From Yamagishiella unicocca (Eukaryota; Chlorophyta; Chlorophyceae; Chlamydomonadales; Volvocaceae): DNA of 64,000 nt. Positions 33,001 to 42,859 of this stretch are shown here, one piece after another. A program made the translations under genes and the position numbers. Below the pieces are notes generated by a model. It saw only the letters and a list, made by a program, of their open reading frames with translations. It had not been told where the DNA came from and made no database searches. Location: the NCBI GenBank assembly GCA_003116995.1, contig BDSL01000010.1:1116001-1180000 (forward strand), given 5' to 3'. Each line of letters begins with the position of its first letter. Within the stretch, counting starts at the first letter, position 1.

Positions 33001-36000
33001 CACACGTCGTGCTGCTGCTATCTGCTAGGACAGGTGCACAAGAGGCTGGGCCGTTTTAGGATGCACTGCAAACACGTCGATGTAGGCGTTCGCTAGCTGC
33101 TATTCCCGCTGCGAACAACCCAACAACCTGCGGCTGCGCCGCCAGACCCCCCCCGGTTTTTTTCGGGCATCCACGGGTCTCCCTCGACCCCCCCCCCCCC
33201 CGCAAGGCGCCACTGGTGTCAGGCTCACCGAAGGGCTGCCGCCGTTGAGCCCGTGCATAGGGCCCAGCAAGGCTCCCCCGACGCCCGCCGCCGCCATCGC
33301 GTCGTTGACCGACATGGCGCCGTGTATATCCGCCGCCCCCAGACCTCCGTGCATGGACGACTGGATGAGCGGGTCGTCCATGCCTGTGTCGTACAACGTA
33401 CGACGGAGGAGGTGGCAGAGGAGCAGCACGATCCGGGAGCGCGGTCGTTAGCGCGCGGCCGGCCGGCTGGCATGATTTGTGGATCCCTTGGCTTCGGAGG
33501 AGGATTCTTCTCCGAAACCGCTGTGCTCCGGTTGGCCCGGGCAGTTCCGGAGCCGCTGGGTGCGGAGGAAGCGGGCGCTGGCGGCGCAGCCGCGGCCCAA
33601 ACCCAACCCCAAACTCCAATGGTGCCGTACACAGCACGTTGCCCCACCCCTCAGCTTACGCCTGATGCCCGCCTCCATCGTGCCCGCCCCCCGCACCCCC
33701 GGGATTCCTCTTGTAACCCAACGGGGTTTTCCTGACAACCACCCCCACCCCCTCCACGTCCTCATCCCAGTTCAGGCCTGTGAGTGGGTAAGCTGGTGTG
33801 ATGCATCTCGGCGGGCGCAGCGCTACCGACCGCGATTTCCGCAAATGCGCTCCGAAACCCGGCGCACCAGATTTCTTGGCGCTTCCCTTCTGCGCCTTGG
33901 GAGGGCGCAACCGGAGGCTAGGTCCATGCGGCTTGCCTGCCGGACCCAAAGCCGAGGGGGCCGGAGGGGGGCACCAAAACCGGTTACGCGACATGGATAG
34001 GATAGCTGGTGCCGGGGGGGGGTAAAGGATGCAGGGCGGGAGCCAAGTCGGTGGCGCTGCAGCCCCGCCGACCAAGCAGGTGCTCCAGGGATGTTACAGA
34101 TCGGCTTCACAAGCGTACGAGGGGGGCAGGGGCTGCAAGCGGTTGTGTGCGCCGCGGGCTGACATGGGGTTGGACGGGCGACATGTGAAGAGGGTCGCCG
34201 GCGGCTGCCGGCGGCATGCCCATCAGCCCCCACCCGCCAACTCGCTCGGCTTCGCTCGCCCTCTCACCAAACTCCCCGTCTCTCCCCGCCCCCAACACAC
34301 ACACACACACACACACACGCACCCCGCTCGTCCCCGCGCGCACCTTTCGGCTGCTCCGGCGGCGGCCCCAGCCCTGACGCTCCGGCCGCCGCCGCCGCCT
34401 GGTCGTCTGGCCCACCGAGCTGACCCATGGGTCCGCCGCCCATGTCCATCTGCCCCATCTGCCCCGCGCCAGCCGCACTCGCCATCGAGCCCGCACCCGA
34501 GCCGCCCGTCAACCCCATAGAAGACATAGCGCCACTCGCTCCTGAGCCGCCCATGCCCTGGCTACCCGCCGAGGCCATCATGCCGCCTGACGCGCCCCCC
34601 GTGACGACCGCCACCGCCTGCGCCTCGAGGTGGTGGTAGTGGTGGTTGTCGTCGCCGGCGGATGCGGGGAAGTTGCAGCGGGCGGCGGGGCCGCGGATGG
34701 CGCGGGCGGCGGCATCGTAGGCCCGAGCGGCCTCCTCGGCCGTGTCGAAGGTGCCCAGCCACCTGCGGGGCGTGGAAGGGTAGGGGGGGAGGGGAACATG
34801 GAACGAGGCGGGTAGGGGGGGAGGGGCACATGGGACTAGTCGAGTAGGGGGGGAGGGGCACATGGGACTAGTCGAGTAGGGGGGGAGGGGCACATGGGAC
34901 TAGTCGAGTAGGGGGTGGTGTGAAACCGGTGACACGATAAAAGGCAAGATAGTGGGCACATGGAACGAGGCGGGTAGGGGGGGGTAAAGGATTATCCGCG
35001 GTAATCCGGGGGGAAGGCGCAAGCAAAGGACCGGTTACTCGACGTGTGAACGACGACGACTGGTGACTCGATGAGACGGGGGGTCGAGGTCGGGGGCATA
35101 AAGACCGGTCACACGGCATAGGTATAATTGGTGTGGGGGGGGGGCCCGCGCATACAGACCGGTCACACGACGTAGGTAGGTGTACGGGGGGCGGGGGGCG
35201 GGGGGAAGGCAAGTGGCGGTAAGCGGCTCAGGCTGCGAGCGCGGGGGGGAGTGGCCTCCGACCGCAGGGCAGAGGAACAGCACAGGCGACGAGGAGCACT
35301 GCGATGGAGCGGAGCGGCGGCCGCATCAGCCTCTCCGCCAACGCCGCGGCTTCGAAGAAGGGATGAAGAAGGTGCGCCACAGATGCTGATCTGATTTTCA
35401 TCATGCGGAGTGGGGGCTATCTAAGAGAATCCGCGAACCCACGGCCGACACGGCGGAATGCGGGGAGCCCGAAGAAAGAGGCGCCCAGCAGCGCGTGCAT
35501 CCCCCCACTTCTTCGGCCCCCCAAACACACACCCCGTCACGCACCTGCGCGCACCAACGGTCGGATCGCGGATCTCCGCCGCCCATTTGCCCCACGGGCG
35601 CTGCCGTACGCCTCGGTACGTCTTGTTCTTGCCCTTGGACACGACGTCGTCGCCGCCGCCGCCTCCTCGGTGTCCCTTCTTCTGTTGATTTGCAGGCAGG
35701 CGTGCATGGGTCGGGTGTGGGGTTGGCAACGGAACACACCAGGTGTGGAAAGCAGACGGCAGGAAGCAGGTCGTCCAAGGCTTCCCGAACCCTCCAGCCG
35801 TCTACCCCTACGCGGCTCAGCGAGTCTAAATCCCCCTAATGCGCTGCTTCGTGGCCTTCGTAGGCTTCCTGCCTACAGCCTCGCAGACCGACCCACCGAC
35901 CCACCTTCTCCCGGCGCTTCCGAGGGGACGTCGTGTCACCCTCCGACTCGTCGGATGAGTCGTCGTCGTCTTGAGGCATCTGCTGCGTCGGGGCCGGCGC

Positions 36001-37998
36001 CTGCATCTGATGCATGGCCATCAGAGGCACCTGCTGCTGCATCTGCACGGGCATCTGTACGGGGATCTGCTGCATCTGCTGAGCTTGCGCCTGCATCTGC
36101 TGCATCTGTTGCGCCTGCGCCTGCAGCTGCTGCATCTGCTGCGCCTGCGCCTGGATCTGCTGCATCTGCTGCGCCTGCTGCTGCATCTGCTGCATCTGCT
36201 GCGCCTGCTGCTGCTGCTGCATCTGCTGGATCTGCTGCGCGTGCTGGATCTGCTGCAACTGCTGCTGCTGCTGCATCTGCTGCAGCTGCTGCTGCGCCTG
36301 CTGCGCCGCGGTCTGCGCTCCACCGGCCAGGGCTCCTTGCTGCCCTGACCCGCCAGCGCCAGCCACCCCGGCGGACTGCTGCTGCTGCTGCTGCGTGGGC
36401 GAGCCCACTCCCTGAGGCGACGGCAACGACGACCGCGGCCCCTGCGGAGAAGATCCCATCGCACCCGCCGCAGCCTGCAGCTGCGAGGGCGACGATGCCG
36501 CCGCTATGACCGCCGGCAGCGCCGGCGTCAACTGCCCTGGCGGCACCATCGCCGTCGCCGGCGGCGTGGCGGGTCTGCTGCCCTGCCCCACGGCGGCGGC
36601 CGCGGCAGCGGCCGCCGCCGCCGCGGCCGCCGCGGCCTGGCTCGCGATGGTGGGTGCAACGCCTGGCTGCGCCATGCCAGCCGCTTGCATGCCTGCACCC
36701 TGCTGCTGCTGCTGCAGCGGACGCGATCCGAGCTGTTGCTGCTGTGCACCGCCAGTCGCACCCGGCTGGTGTTGGTGCTGCCCTACAGCCGCGGTGCCGG
36801 CGGGTTGCTGCTGCTGCTGCCCCGGCAGCGTGCTGGGAAACGGAGGCCGGATGAGGCCTTGCTGGGCGGCGTTCCGCAGATGATGCGCCGCTGCCAGCTG
36901 CGCCTGGAAGTTCGCCTGGGCTTGCAGCTGCGCCTGGACCTGCGCCTGGGTCGGCGCCTGACCCGGCTGACCTTGGCCGGCCGCGGCCTGCCCGGCGGCT
37001 GCCTGGCTCTGCGCTTGGCCTGCCGCCGCGGCCGCGGCCGCGGCAGCGGCCGCCGCCATCTGCGCCTGGGCCGCCTGCAGCGCTGCTTGCGCGGAGGCAA
37101 GGGCCTGCATGGCCGCGGCCGGGCTGGGCGGGACTGCTGGCTGCGGGTGAGGCGCCGGATGGGTGGGTGCCACTGGGGCTGTTGGGGCCGGTGATGCGGA
37201 CATCCCGCTGGGAGCTCCGCCAACAAGGGAAGTCGAGGCCATGCCCGCTTGCGGCGCATCGGGTGAAGTGGGTCGGCCAGGCTGTGTCGTCATGCTGGAT
37301 GCGCCCTGTTGGTGCGCCTGCTGTGCGGCTTTGGCGGCCTCGGCGGCTTGTAGATGTGCCTGGGCCTGGGCGTGGGCGGCCTGGGCGGCCGCGTTGGCCT
37401 GTGCTGTCGCCTGCAGCTGCGCCTGCGCAGCCTGCAGGCCCTGCATAGCCTGTAAGACGTGAGGCGGGAGAGACTGTGCAGTGAGGCCTGGTTGGTAGAG
37501 TGGTCGCAGTCCTTGGGCGGCCTGCTGCGCAAGTTGTTGTGGCGTCGCTGTAGGTCCGCCTGGTGTGCTTCCCGCTGCAGTCGGGAAGCGAAGAAGCGTG
37601 TTGTAGACAGCCGCGGCAGTTGCCGTAGTCTGCTGTAACGCCGCTGCTGATGCATTCAACAGTGGATTCGGCGCTGGCATACCAGGCCGGGGCGCTCCCA
37701 TCTGAAGTCCAGCCTGTGATTGGGTAGATGCATACAGGCCCAGGCCATTAGGCAACGCGAAGCTTGTCGCAGGCTGTTGTGCAGGCATATGTTGTCCAGG
37801 CGCAATAGCTGCAGCGGGAACAGATGATGTCCCGGGACTTGTTGACGTGACTTGCAAGCCTGGGGTCGTTGAGGGAGCTTGCTGCCCCTGCTGCAATGCC
37901 TGGCCTGACTGTGACGCGTCAGAGACGGACAACGTTGCTATTAAGGAAGGAGGAGATGCCGGGGCCGGCACCTCCGCTCCAGCTTCGGGGACGCCCAT
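30048..37998 (-). CDS. AP2/ERF-domain transcription factor with long Q-rich N-terminal region
   Basis: Six minus-strand exons: 37998-35905, 35681-35545, 34762-34344, 33383-33229, 32697-32382 and 30955-30048 (TAA). All phases match, giving 1342 residues. The single AP2/ERF DNA-binding domain spans about 719-776 and is split by intron 2. Its first half has [18 protein letters not shown] (the conserved beta-sheet that reads DNA) and its second [27 protein letters not shown]. Exon 1 encodes 698 residues rich in Gln, Ala and Met (QQMQQ runs at about 549-680), ending in an acidic-basic [19 protein letters not shown] patch that could be a nuclear localisation signal. The C-terminal half is Gly/Ala/Met-rich low complexity. 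The protein is probably a nuclear regulator; the Q-rich part may be an activation domain. Plant ERFs are usually 150-400 residues, so this is very large, as is common for algal AP2 proteins. The target process cannot be read from sequence. Confidence 0.85.
31722..31872 (+). repeat. Intron module A, long copy, in AP2 intron 5
   Basis: Core AAAAAAACCGTTTAGAACGG, GATATACATGCTGGAAAACT and a GTCGACCTTCGGCGGCCTAA hairpin-like end. Antisense to AP2 and nearer the acceptor half of the intron. Confidence 0.65.
34770..34916 (+). repeat. About 32-bp tandem repeat in AP2 intron 2
   Basis: Roughly four units containing GGAGGGGCACATGGGACTAG and TCGAGTAGGGGG. Followed by several short ACCGGT modules at about 34917-35180. 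Confidence 0.75.
34917..35182 (+). repeat. Cluster of short intron modules B in AP2 intron 2
   Basis: Four G-run-bounded copies of a roughly 40-bp module: GTGAAACCGGTGACACGATA, AGGACCGGTTACTCGACGTG, AAGACCGGTCACACGGCATA and CAGACCGGTCACACGACGTA. The same core recurs in introns of NAA10, the F-box gene and the VWA gene. Confidence 0.65.
35960..36350 (-). repeat. CAG-rich codon repeat in AP2 exon 1
   Basis: On the + strand, runs of CTGCTGCATCTGCTGCGCCT. They encode alternating [11 protein letters not shown] on the minus strand. A GCC/GCG-type poly-Ala block lies at about 36590-36645 in the same exon. Both are likely length-variable. Confidence 0.85.
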
Positions 37999-39321
37999 CT
38001 CGACCTGGCGTCCCCTAGCCCCTTGCGTGAGTCAGGTTCCGTCCAACGAGCGACACACCTTCTGACCTTGAAAAACACTCCTATCGTATTATCGGACCTC
38101 TTTCGGCCCGAAATAAGGGGCCGCGCAGTGGGACAGTCCTTACGCGACAGCGGAAAGCATGCAACTAGCACGGTTCCGCTCACTGTCATTAACTAAGGAA
38201 GTATCAACGATATCTCTTTAGCATGCACGTTCTCGTAGTAAGTATCGAGTGAGATGGCAGGGCAGGGTCATGTAGGCAGTAGGCTCATGTGGTCATGTGA
38301 AACCAGTCAATCCGTGTGGCGCTGGCTACAGCACGCCCCACAACGCGCTTGCGTACGTTGGTCTCGCGCCTTCAAAGCCGATGTATGCATGCGCCTAAAT
38401 GCATGCAGGGACGCAACGCGGTACTCGAGTGCGTTTATCCAGCTAGGTTCCGTTCGGCAAAGGCATCTTTAACCGATAGCCTCCAGAAACATGACAAGAA
38501 CATTTTCTCAAGGGAGTTAATGACGTGCATAGGCGTCTGGTTCTTCCGACTCGGTTTGTGCTTTAGGCCCGCCTCCATAGTGGCGCACGCGTCACGCCCC
38601 TGACCTCTGGTCAGACCCTACTCCCTACCCTAACTCCCCTAGCCACCCGGTGACCGCGCAAACCCACATGGCCTCGCTTCCATGACCACATTTGTCGTCA
38701 CATACCCTTACATAAATGCCACATTGCCGTGAACTTGCCCAATCCTGCATGACTGGCCTGCCCCTTTCCGTCGGAACGACGTGCACCGTACGGCACCGTA
38801 CGGCCTCACAGGCCGCGGACAGCAAGACGCGTCTGCGCACACGGCGCGCGCCCCCGGTCACGACGCTACAGGGAGGGGGAACATCACCGAGACGGTCTCC
38901 GTCATCTGTTTGGGAGCGCACCCAGCTCAATCAGACGCACCCATATCGCACCCATACCGCACCAACCGCGCTGTCGGCAAGAGAGACGCCATCACCCCAG
39001 CGCCGTTGCCACCACCAAGCACGCGCGGGCAGCACCCCACCAGGTACGGCAGCCCACGCCTCCGAAGTGTCGTAACCGACAATCGCCACACGCAGATTAT
39101 CACAGCCCGTTCCCAGCCAACACCGCCGTTGCTACCCGCAACACCCCCACCTACGCCCCATGGATAAAGCCTTGAGGCACTTCGGAGCTGTTCTAGGCGA
39201 CAACACAGGCCTTCTGCCCCTCATTCCTTCCCCCAAACCTCCCGGCGCGGCATCCCCCTCCCTCGCCGCTCAGGCTCCCAGTCCAAATGCAGCCACCGCC
39301 CGTCCGACCACCAGCGCCGCC
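37999..39321. other. AP2 upstream region and NAA10 3' flank
   Basis: No gene is recognised. The first part is the presumed AP2 promoter and 5' UTR, and the last 0.6 kb the NAA10 3' UTR. The repeat and intron-module content is low, as expected for regulatory sequence. Confidence 0.45.
38708..38712 (-). terminator. Candidate TGTAA poly(A) signal of NAA10
   Basis: The first TGTAA I found on the minus strand downstream of the NAA10 stop at 39322; it implies a 3' UTR of about 0.6 kb. Confidence 0.45.
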
Positions 39322-42300
39322 TCAGCTGCTCCCCGCCGCCGCCGCCGCCTTTCCACTGCCGGCCGCGCCCGTCCCGACGGCCGCCGCCGACGCCACCACT
39401 CCGATGCCCCCTGCCATGGCCGCCGCCGTCAGCGCCGCCGCCTTCTTCGCCAGCGCCGCCGGCATCGTCCCGTAGTACTTGCGCATCTCGTACGCATCCT
39501 CGCCGTCCGCATAGTACTTGCCCTCGATGTCGCAGATCCTGTCGTACACAAGTTCAGGCGCGCGCGTGGAGTTTCGGAGCACGCGGGTTACGGGTGTTTC
39601 GCCCCAGTGTTTTCCCACAGCTTCCCGCGACAACGCAGCGGTCGCAGCGGTCGCTGTGTGTGTGTGGCATGAAAACCGTTGACGCGAAAAAGAAAGGATA
39701 GTGGGCGCATGGTCGGCGGGGGGGGGTGTATAAGAGAATCCGCGGGGGGGGGGGTGCGACCCGCCACGTGCGGCCAGGAAGGGCGTGGGTGCGCCGGGCC
39801 GACGAGGGCTGATGTCGGGCACCGAGGTGTCGAGGAGGACAAGCTGACGACCTAGCAGGAAGTCCAGGGATGGTGGAGGCCCCTTCCTGACGCGGGGGTT
39901 GCCGTACAGAACCGCCGACCCCCCCCCCGGGACCACATGCGCCCACAAATTTGGTGCCCGCCGACCATGCGCCAACCATCCTGTCCTTTTCGCGTCAACG
40001 GTTTCATGCCACCGCCCGGACCAAGCGCAGGCGTACCCTGCCGCAACCCGCCACCCTGATCACACAATCGCGATCACGACCCAGCGTAGGAAAGACGTGG
40101 CGGCCTCTCCCCCGGGCCCCACTCCCTTCCCCCGGACCCACCGACCCCCCCTCCTTACCCCTGCCCCCCGCCCCTGCCCACCGCCCCTGCCCCCCACCCC
40201 TGCCCCCCGCCCCTGCCCCCCGCCCCTGCCCCCCGCCCCTGCCCCCGCCCCTGCCCCCTAGTTTGTCAGCTAGTGTCTGCCCTTCCTTTCCAACGCCATG
40301 TCACCAGGTCTTCTCTCCCCCCCCCCGGGTCCACTCACTTGTATCCAAGCGTTTGCGTGTAGAGGTGCACCGCCACCTTGTTGGTGACGCGCACGTGCAG
40401 CGACACGTACTGCGCTCCGAAGACCTCCGCCATGGCCTTGTCTGTGCGTGTGTGTATGCGTATATGTGGGGGGAGGGGAGGAAAAGACCGGGAAAACGGG
40501 TTCAGCCCGAACCAAACCGCACCGCAACCCCCACCACGTCTTGTTCTCCGGCTAGCCAGAAACATACCGGTAACGTGTATCGGCAGGCACAGGGTAAGAC
40601 TTCATGTCCCACCCGTTGCCGTACAAGCATGTTTTTCCACTCCCCTCTCCCCCCCTCCCCCGACTCACGTGTTGCGCTCATCAGCTTCGTCGCCAGCCCC
40701 AGTTTGCGATGCGTCCGAGCTACGGCCACTGATGTGATGTGGCCGTGCGCTTCCGTCGCGTCCTCCTCCCTGAGAAGGTGATTGGGTCGGGTCGGGTCGG
40801 GTCGGGTCGGGTCGGGTCGGGTCGGGTCGGGTCGGGTCGGGTCGGGTCGGGTCGGGTCGGGTCGGGTCGGGTCGGGTCGGGTCGGGTCGGGTCGGGTCGG
40901 GTGGGTCGGGTCGGGTCGGGTCGGGTCGGGTTGGGTCGGGTCGAGTCGGGTTGGGTTGGGTCGAGTCGGGTTGGGTTGGGGCCCCCTCAGGCCGGGGCCA
41001 ACACTTCGTGTCTAGGGGCGTCGGGCTGGGTCAGGCTTTGCGAGGAAGGCAGCGCCAGTATGTGTGCCAGTGAAGCGGCATCGGAGGAAGGGTGGGCAGG
41101 AGTGGCGGCGTGAGGAGAGGAGGGCAGCGCTGGGATGCTGACGTCCGGCTTCCTGTATCTGCACATCCCCTGCCTGCTCCCACCCCCTTGACCGGTTTTC
41201 ACGGTTTTCACGCCACCCCCCCTTGACCTCACGATTTATTCGATTCCAAGGTCTCTCACGGTTCACTTCTACAGGCCCCGGGCATACTTCGGGCATACAT
41301 GCATCCCGAATGAAAACCCAGAAACCTTGCATCCCCCTAATCGCCCCGGCCCCGGCCTCGGCCTATCGCATATGGATCGGTCCCCGGGCCCCTGCTGCTG
41401 CTATTGCTGCGCGCAGCGACCCACATCTTGGCTAGGACGTAGCCCACGATTTTCCCATCGTAATCCTCTGCCACTTGAAGCAGCTGCGGCCATGATAGGA
41501 TGTGGTACAAGTAGTACTGCGGGGCGGGTGGGGCAGACACGGAGGGTCGCGGGCGTGAGAGTGCGGCGCAGGGGTTGGCGGGACGTGAGGTGGTTGAAGG
41601 CGGGTGTAGGGTGGGAGTGGTTTGGAGCTGGAGGGGAGCGGTTGGAAGTGGTGGCGGCGGGTGCGAGGGGGCCGCGACAAGAAGGGAGGGAGGGGCGTGG
41701 GTGCGAGCAGGAGGTGGTGTCGCGACAGACGACTGCACAAGCAACAGAGGATGTGGCCGGCGAACATTGGACATGACTATGGAGGGCGAACTGGCGTGAC
41801 AATGAAGTGCGTGGGGAAGGGGCGACGAGAAAAACCCGGTGAGGACGCGTCATGGGAGGAGGAGGAAAGGGGGAGGGGAAAGGCACGGAGCGGTGCGCTG
41901 GTTTTTGTGCCTGGGGGTGAAGGCCGCCGGACAGAGTGTGCGGTGCGATTAGTTTTGTAATCAGCTGCTACGCGGTGCGGCTGATGAGCTGCTGCCGCCG
42001 ACAGCATGTTTGTTTGCCAGTTCCTCATTTCCCCGCTGTTGTCGCGCAACCCCGCGCAGAACGCACGCAACCACAGCGCTGATACGCCCTGCTGACAGCT
42101 GAGCGCACGCGGCGATTTGAAAAGGGAGTACGACATCTGGATTCCCTGCTCTTGCTACCTTGCTTCCGAAGTACTCTTCGCCAGCCGTCCCCAGCACGAC
42201 GATGCATCCAACCATATCATGCGTATACCCGGCAACAACTACGAACAGCGCATGTCGTGACGCCCGCCCTGGTTTCGGACGCGCCGCCTAGTCTGGTTGA

Positions 42301-42518
42301 GGACCCCCCGCCCACGCCGCACGCACACCTTGAGCTGGTAGTTCTCCGGTAGACTGCGCAGGCGAACGGCAGTGGATGCAGCATGGCGGCATAACCATAA
42401 TGTTCAATACACACACCAGATCACAGATAACGCAGCAAAGCAGCGTCACCTACCAGAGCAGGTTGCATCTTTGCATCTGCATTAGGTCATCGATGGTAGC
42501 TGGCCGAATGCATACCAT
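39322..42518 (-). CDS. NAA10: N-alpha-acetyltransferase 10, catalytic subunit of NatA
   Basis: Six minus-strand exons: 42518-42454, 42353-42329, 41516-41425, 40769-40669, 40441-40339 and 39538-39322 (TGA). They join in frame to 200 residues. The protein follows NAA10/ARD1 throughout: [115 protein letters not shown]. The GNAT acetyl-CoA motif R/QxxGxG/A is RKLGLA at 82-87. In the NatA complex with NAA15 it acetylates Ser, Ala, Thr, Gly, Cys and Val N-termini at the ribosome after Met removal. The ATG is fixed by the conserved N-terminus. The last about 45 residues are Ala/Gly-rich and replace the acidic tail of animal homologues. Exon 2 is a 25-nt microexon. Transcribed divergently from the F-box gene. 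Confidence 0.93.
39666..39722 (+). repeat. Intron module C copy, NAA10 last intron
   Basis: GGCATGAAAACCGTTGACGC, AAAGGATAGTGGGCGCATGG. The inverse copy at about 39945-40015 (GACCATGCGCCAACCATCCT, TTTTCGCGTCAACGGTTTCA) lies in the same intron, so the two can pair. Confidence 0.7.
40783..40980 (+). repeat. (GGGTC)n pentanucleotide array in NAA10 intron 3
   Basis: About 25 perfect units, then degenerating to GGGTT/GAGTC to 40980. It lies between exons 41425 and 40769; the NAA10 transcript carries the C-rich complement, close to the acceptor of exon 4. Confidence 0.95.
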
Positions 42519-42859
42519 GGTTGCAAATCTTCCCTAGATCTGAGTGGTGGGCTGTGCAGTGAGAAAGGATTTACGGCTCTGAGCCAAGCTGCGAGTCTGC
42601 GACAGGGAGTTGGTTTGGCGGCTCGATCAGATTTGCCGATGCAACAACGTCGATAACCCGATACGATTAACACAAGTTATTCTGGTACTTTACCCATCAA
42701 GGGATGGAGTAACGAAAGGAAATCGATGCCGTACATGCTAATGGTTCAGTACTCAGGAAAGGCTCAGCTGCAATTGTAAGAAATTTCAATTGCTTATTAC
42801 TGCTTTATGCTGTGACTTTCTACTGCTGAAGCATTCCAACGATCGCCGCTTGGCCGGGT
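42519..42859. promoter_or_regulatory. Shared divergent promoter region NAA10 / F-box gene
   Basis: Only 341 bp separate the NAA10 ATG (minus, 42518) and the F-box gene ATG (plus, 42860). The stretch is AT-richer than its surroundings and free of intron modules. Both promoters and both 5' UTRs must fit here. No consensus element could be assigned with confidence. Confidence 0.6.

Noticed and set aside
35971..36883. Plus-strand Leu/His-rich and Ala-rich frames
   Set aside because: Antisense of the Q/A-rich AP2 exon, which is fixed by its splice phase to the AP2 domain.
40739..41113. A GSGRV-repeat protein
   Set aside because: Translation of the (GGGTC)n array in an NAA10 intron.
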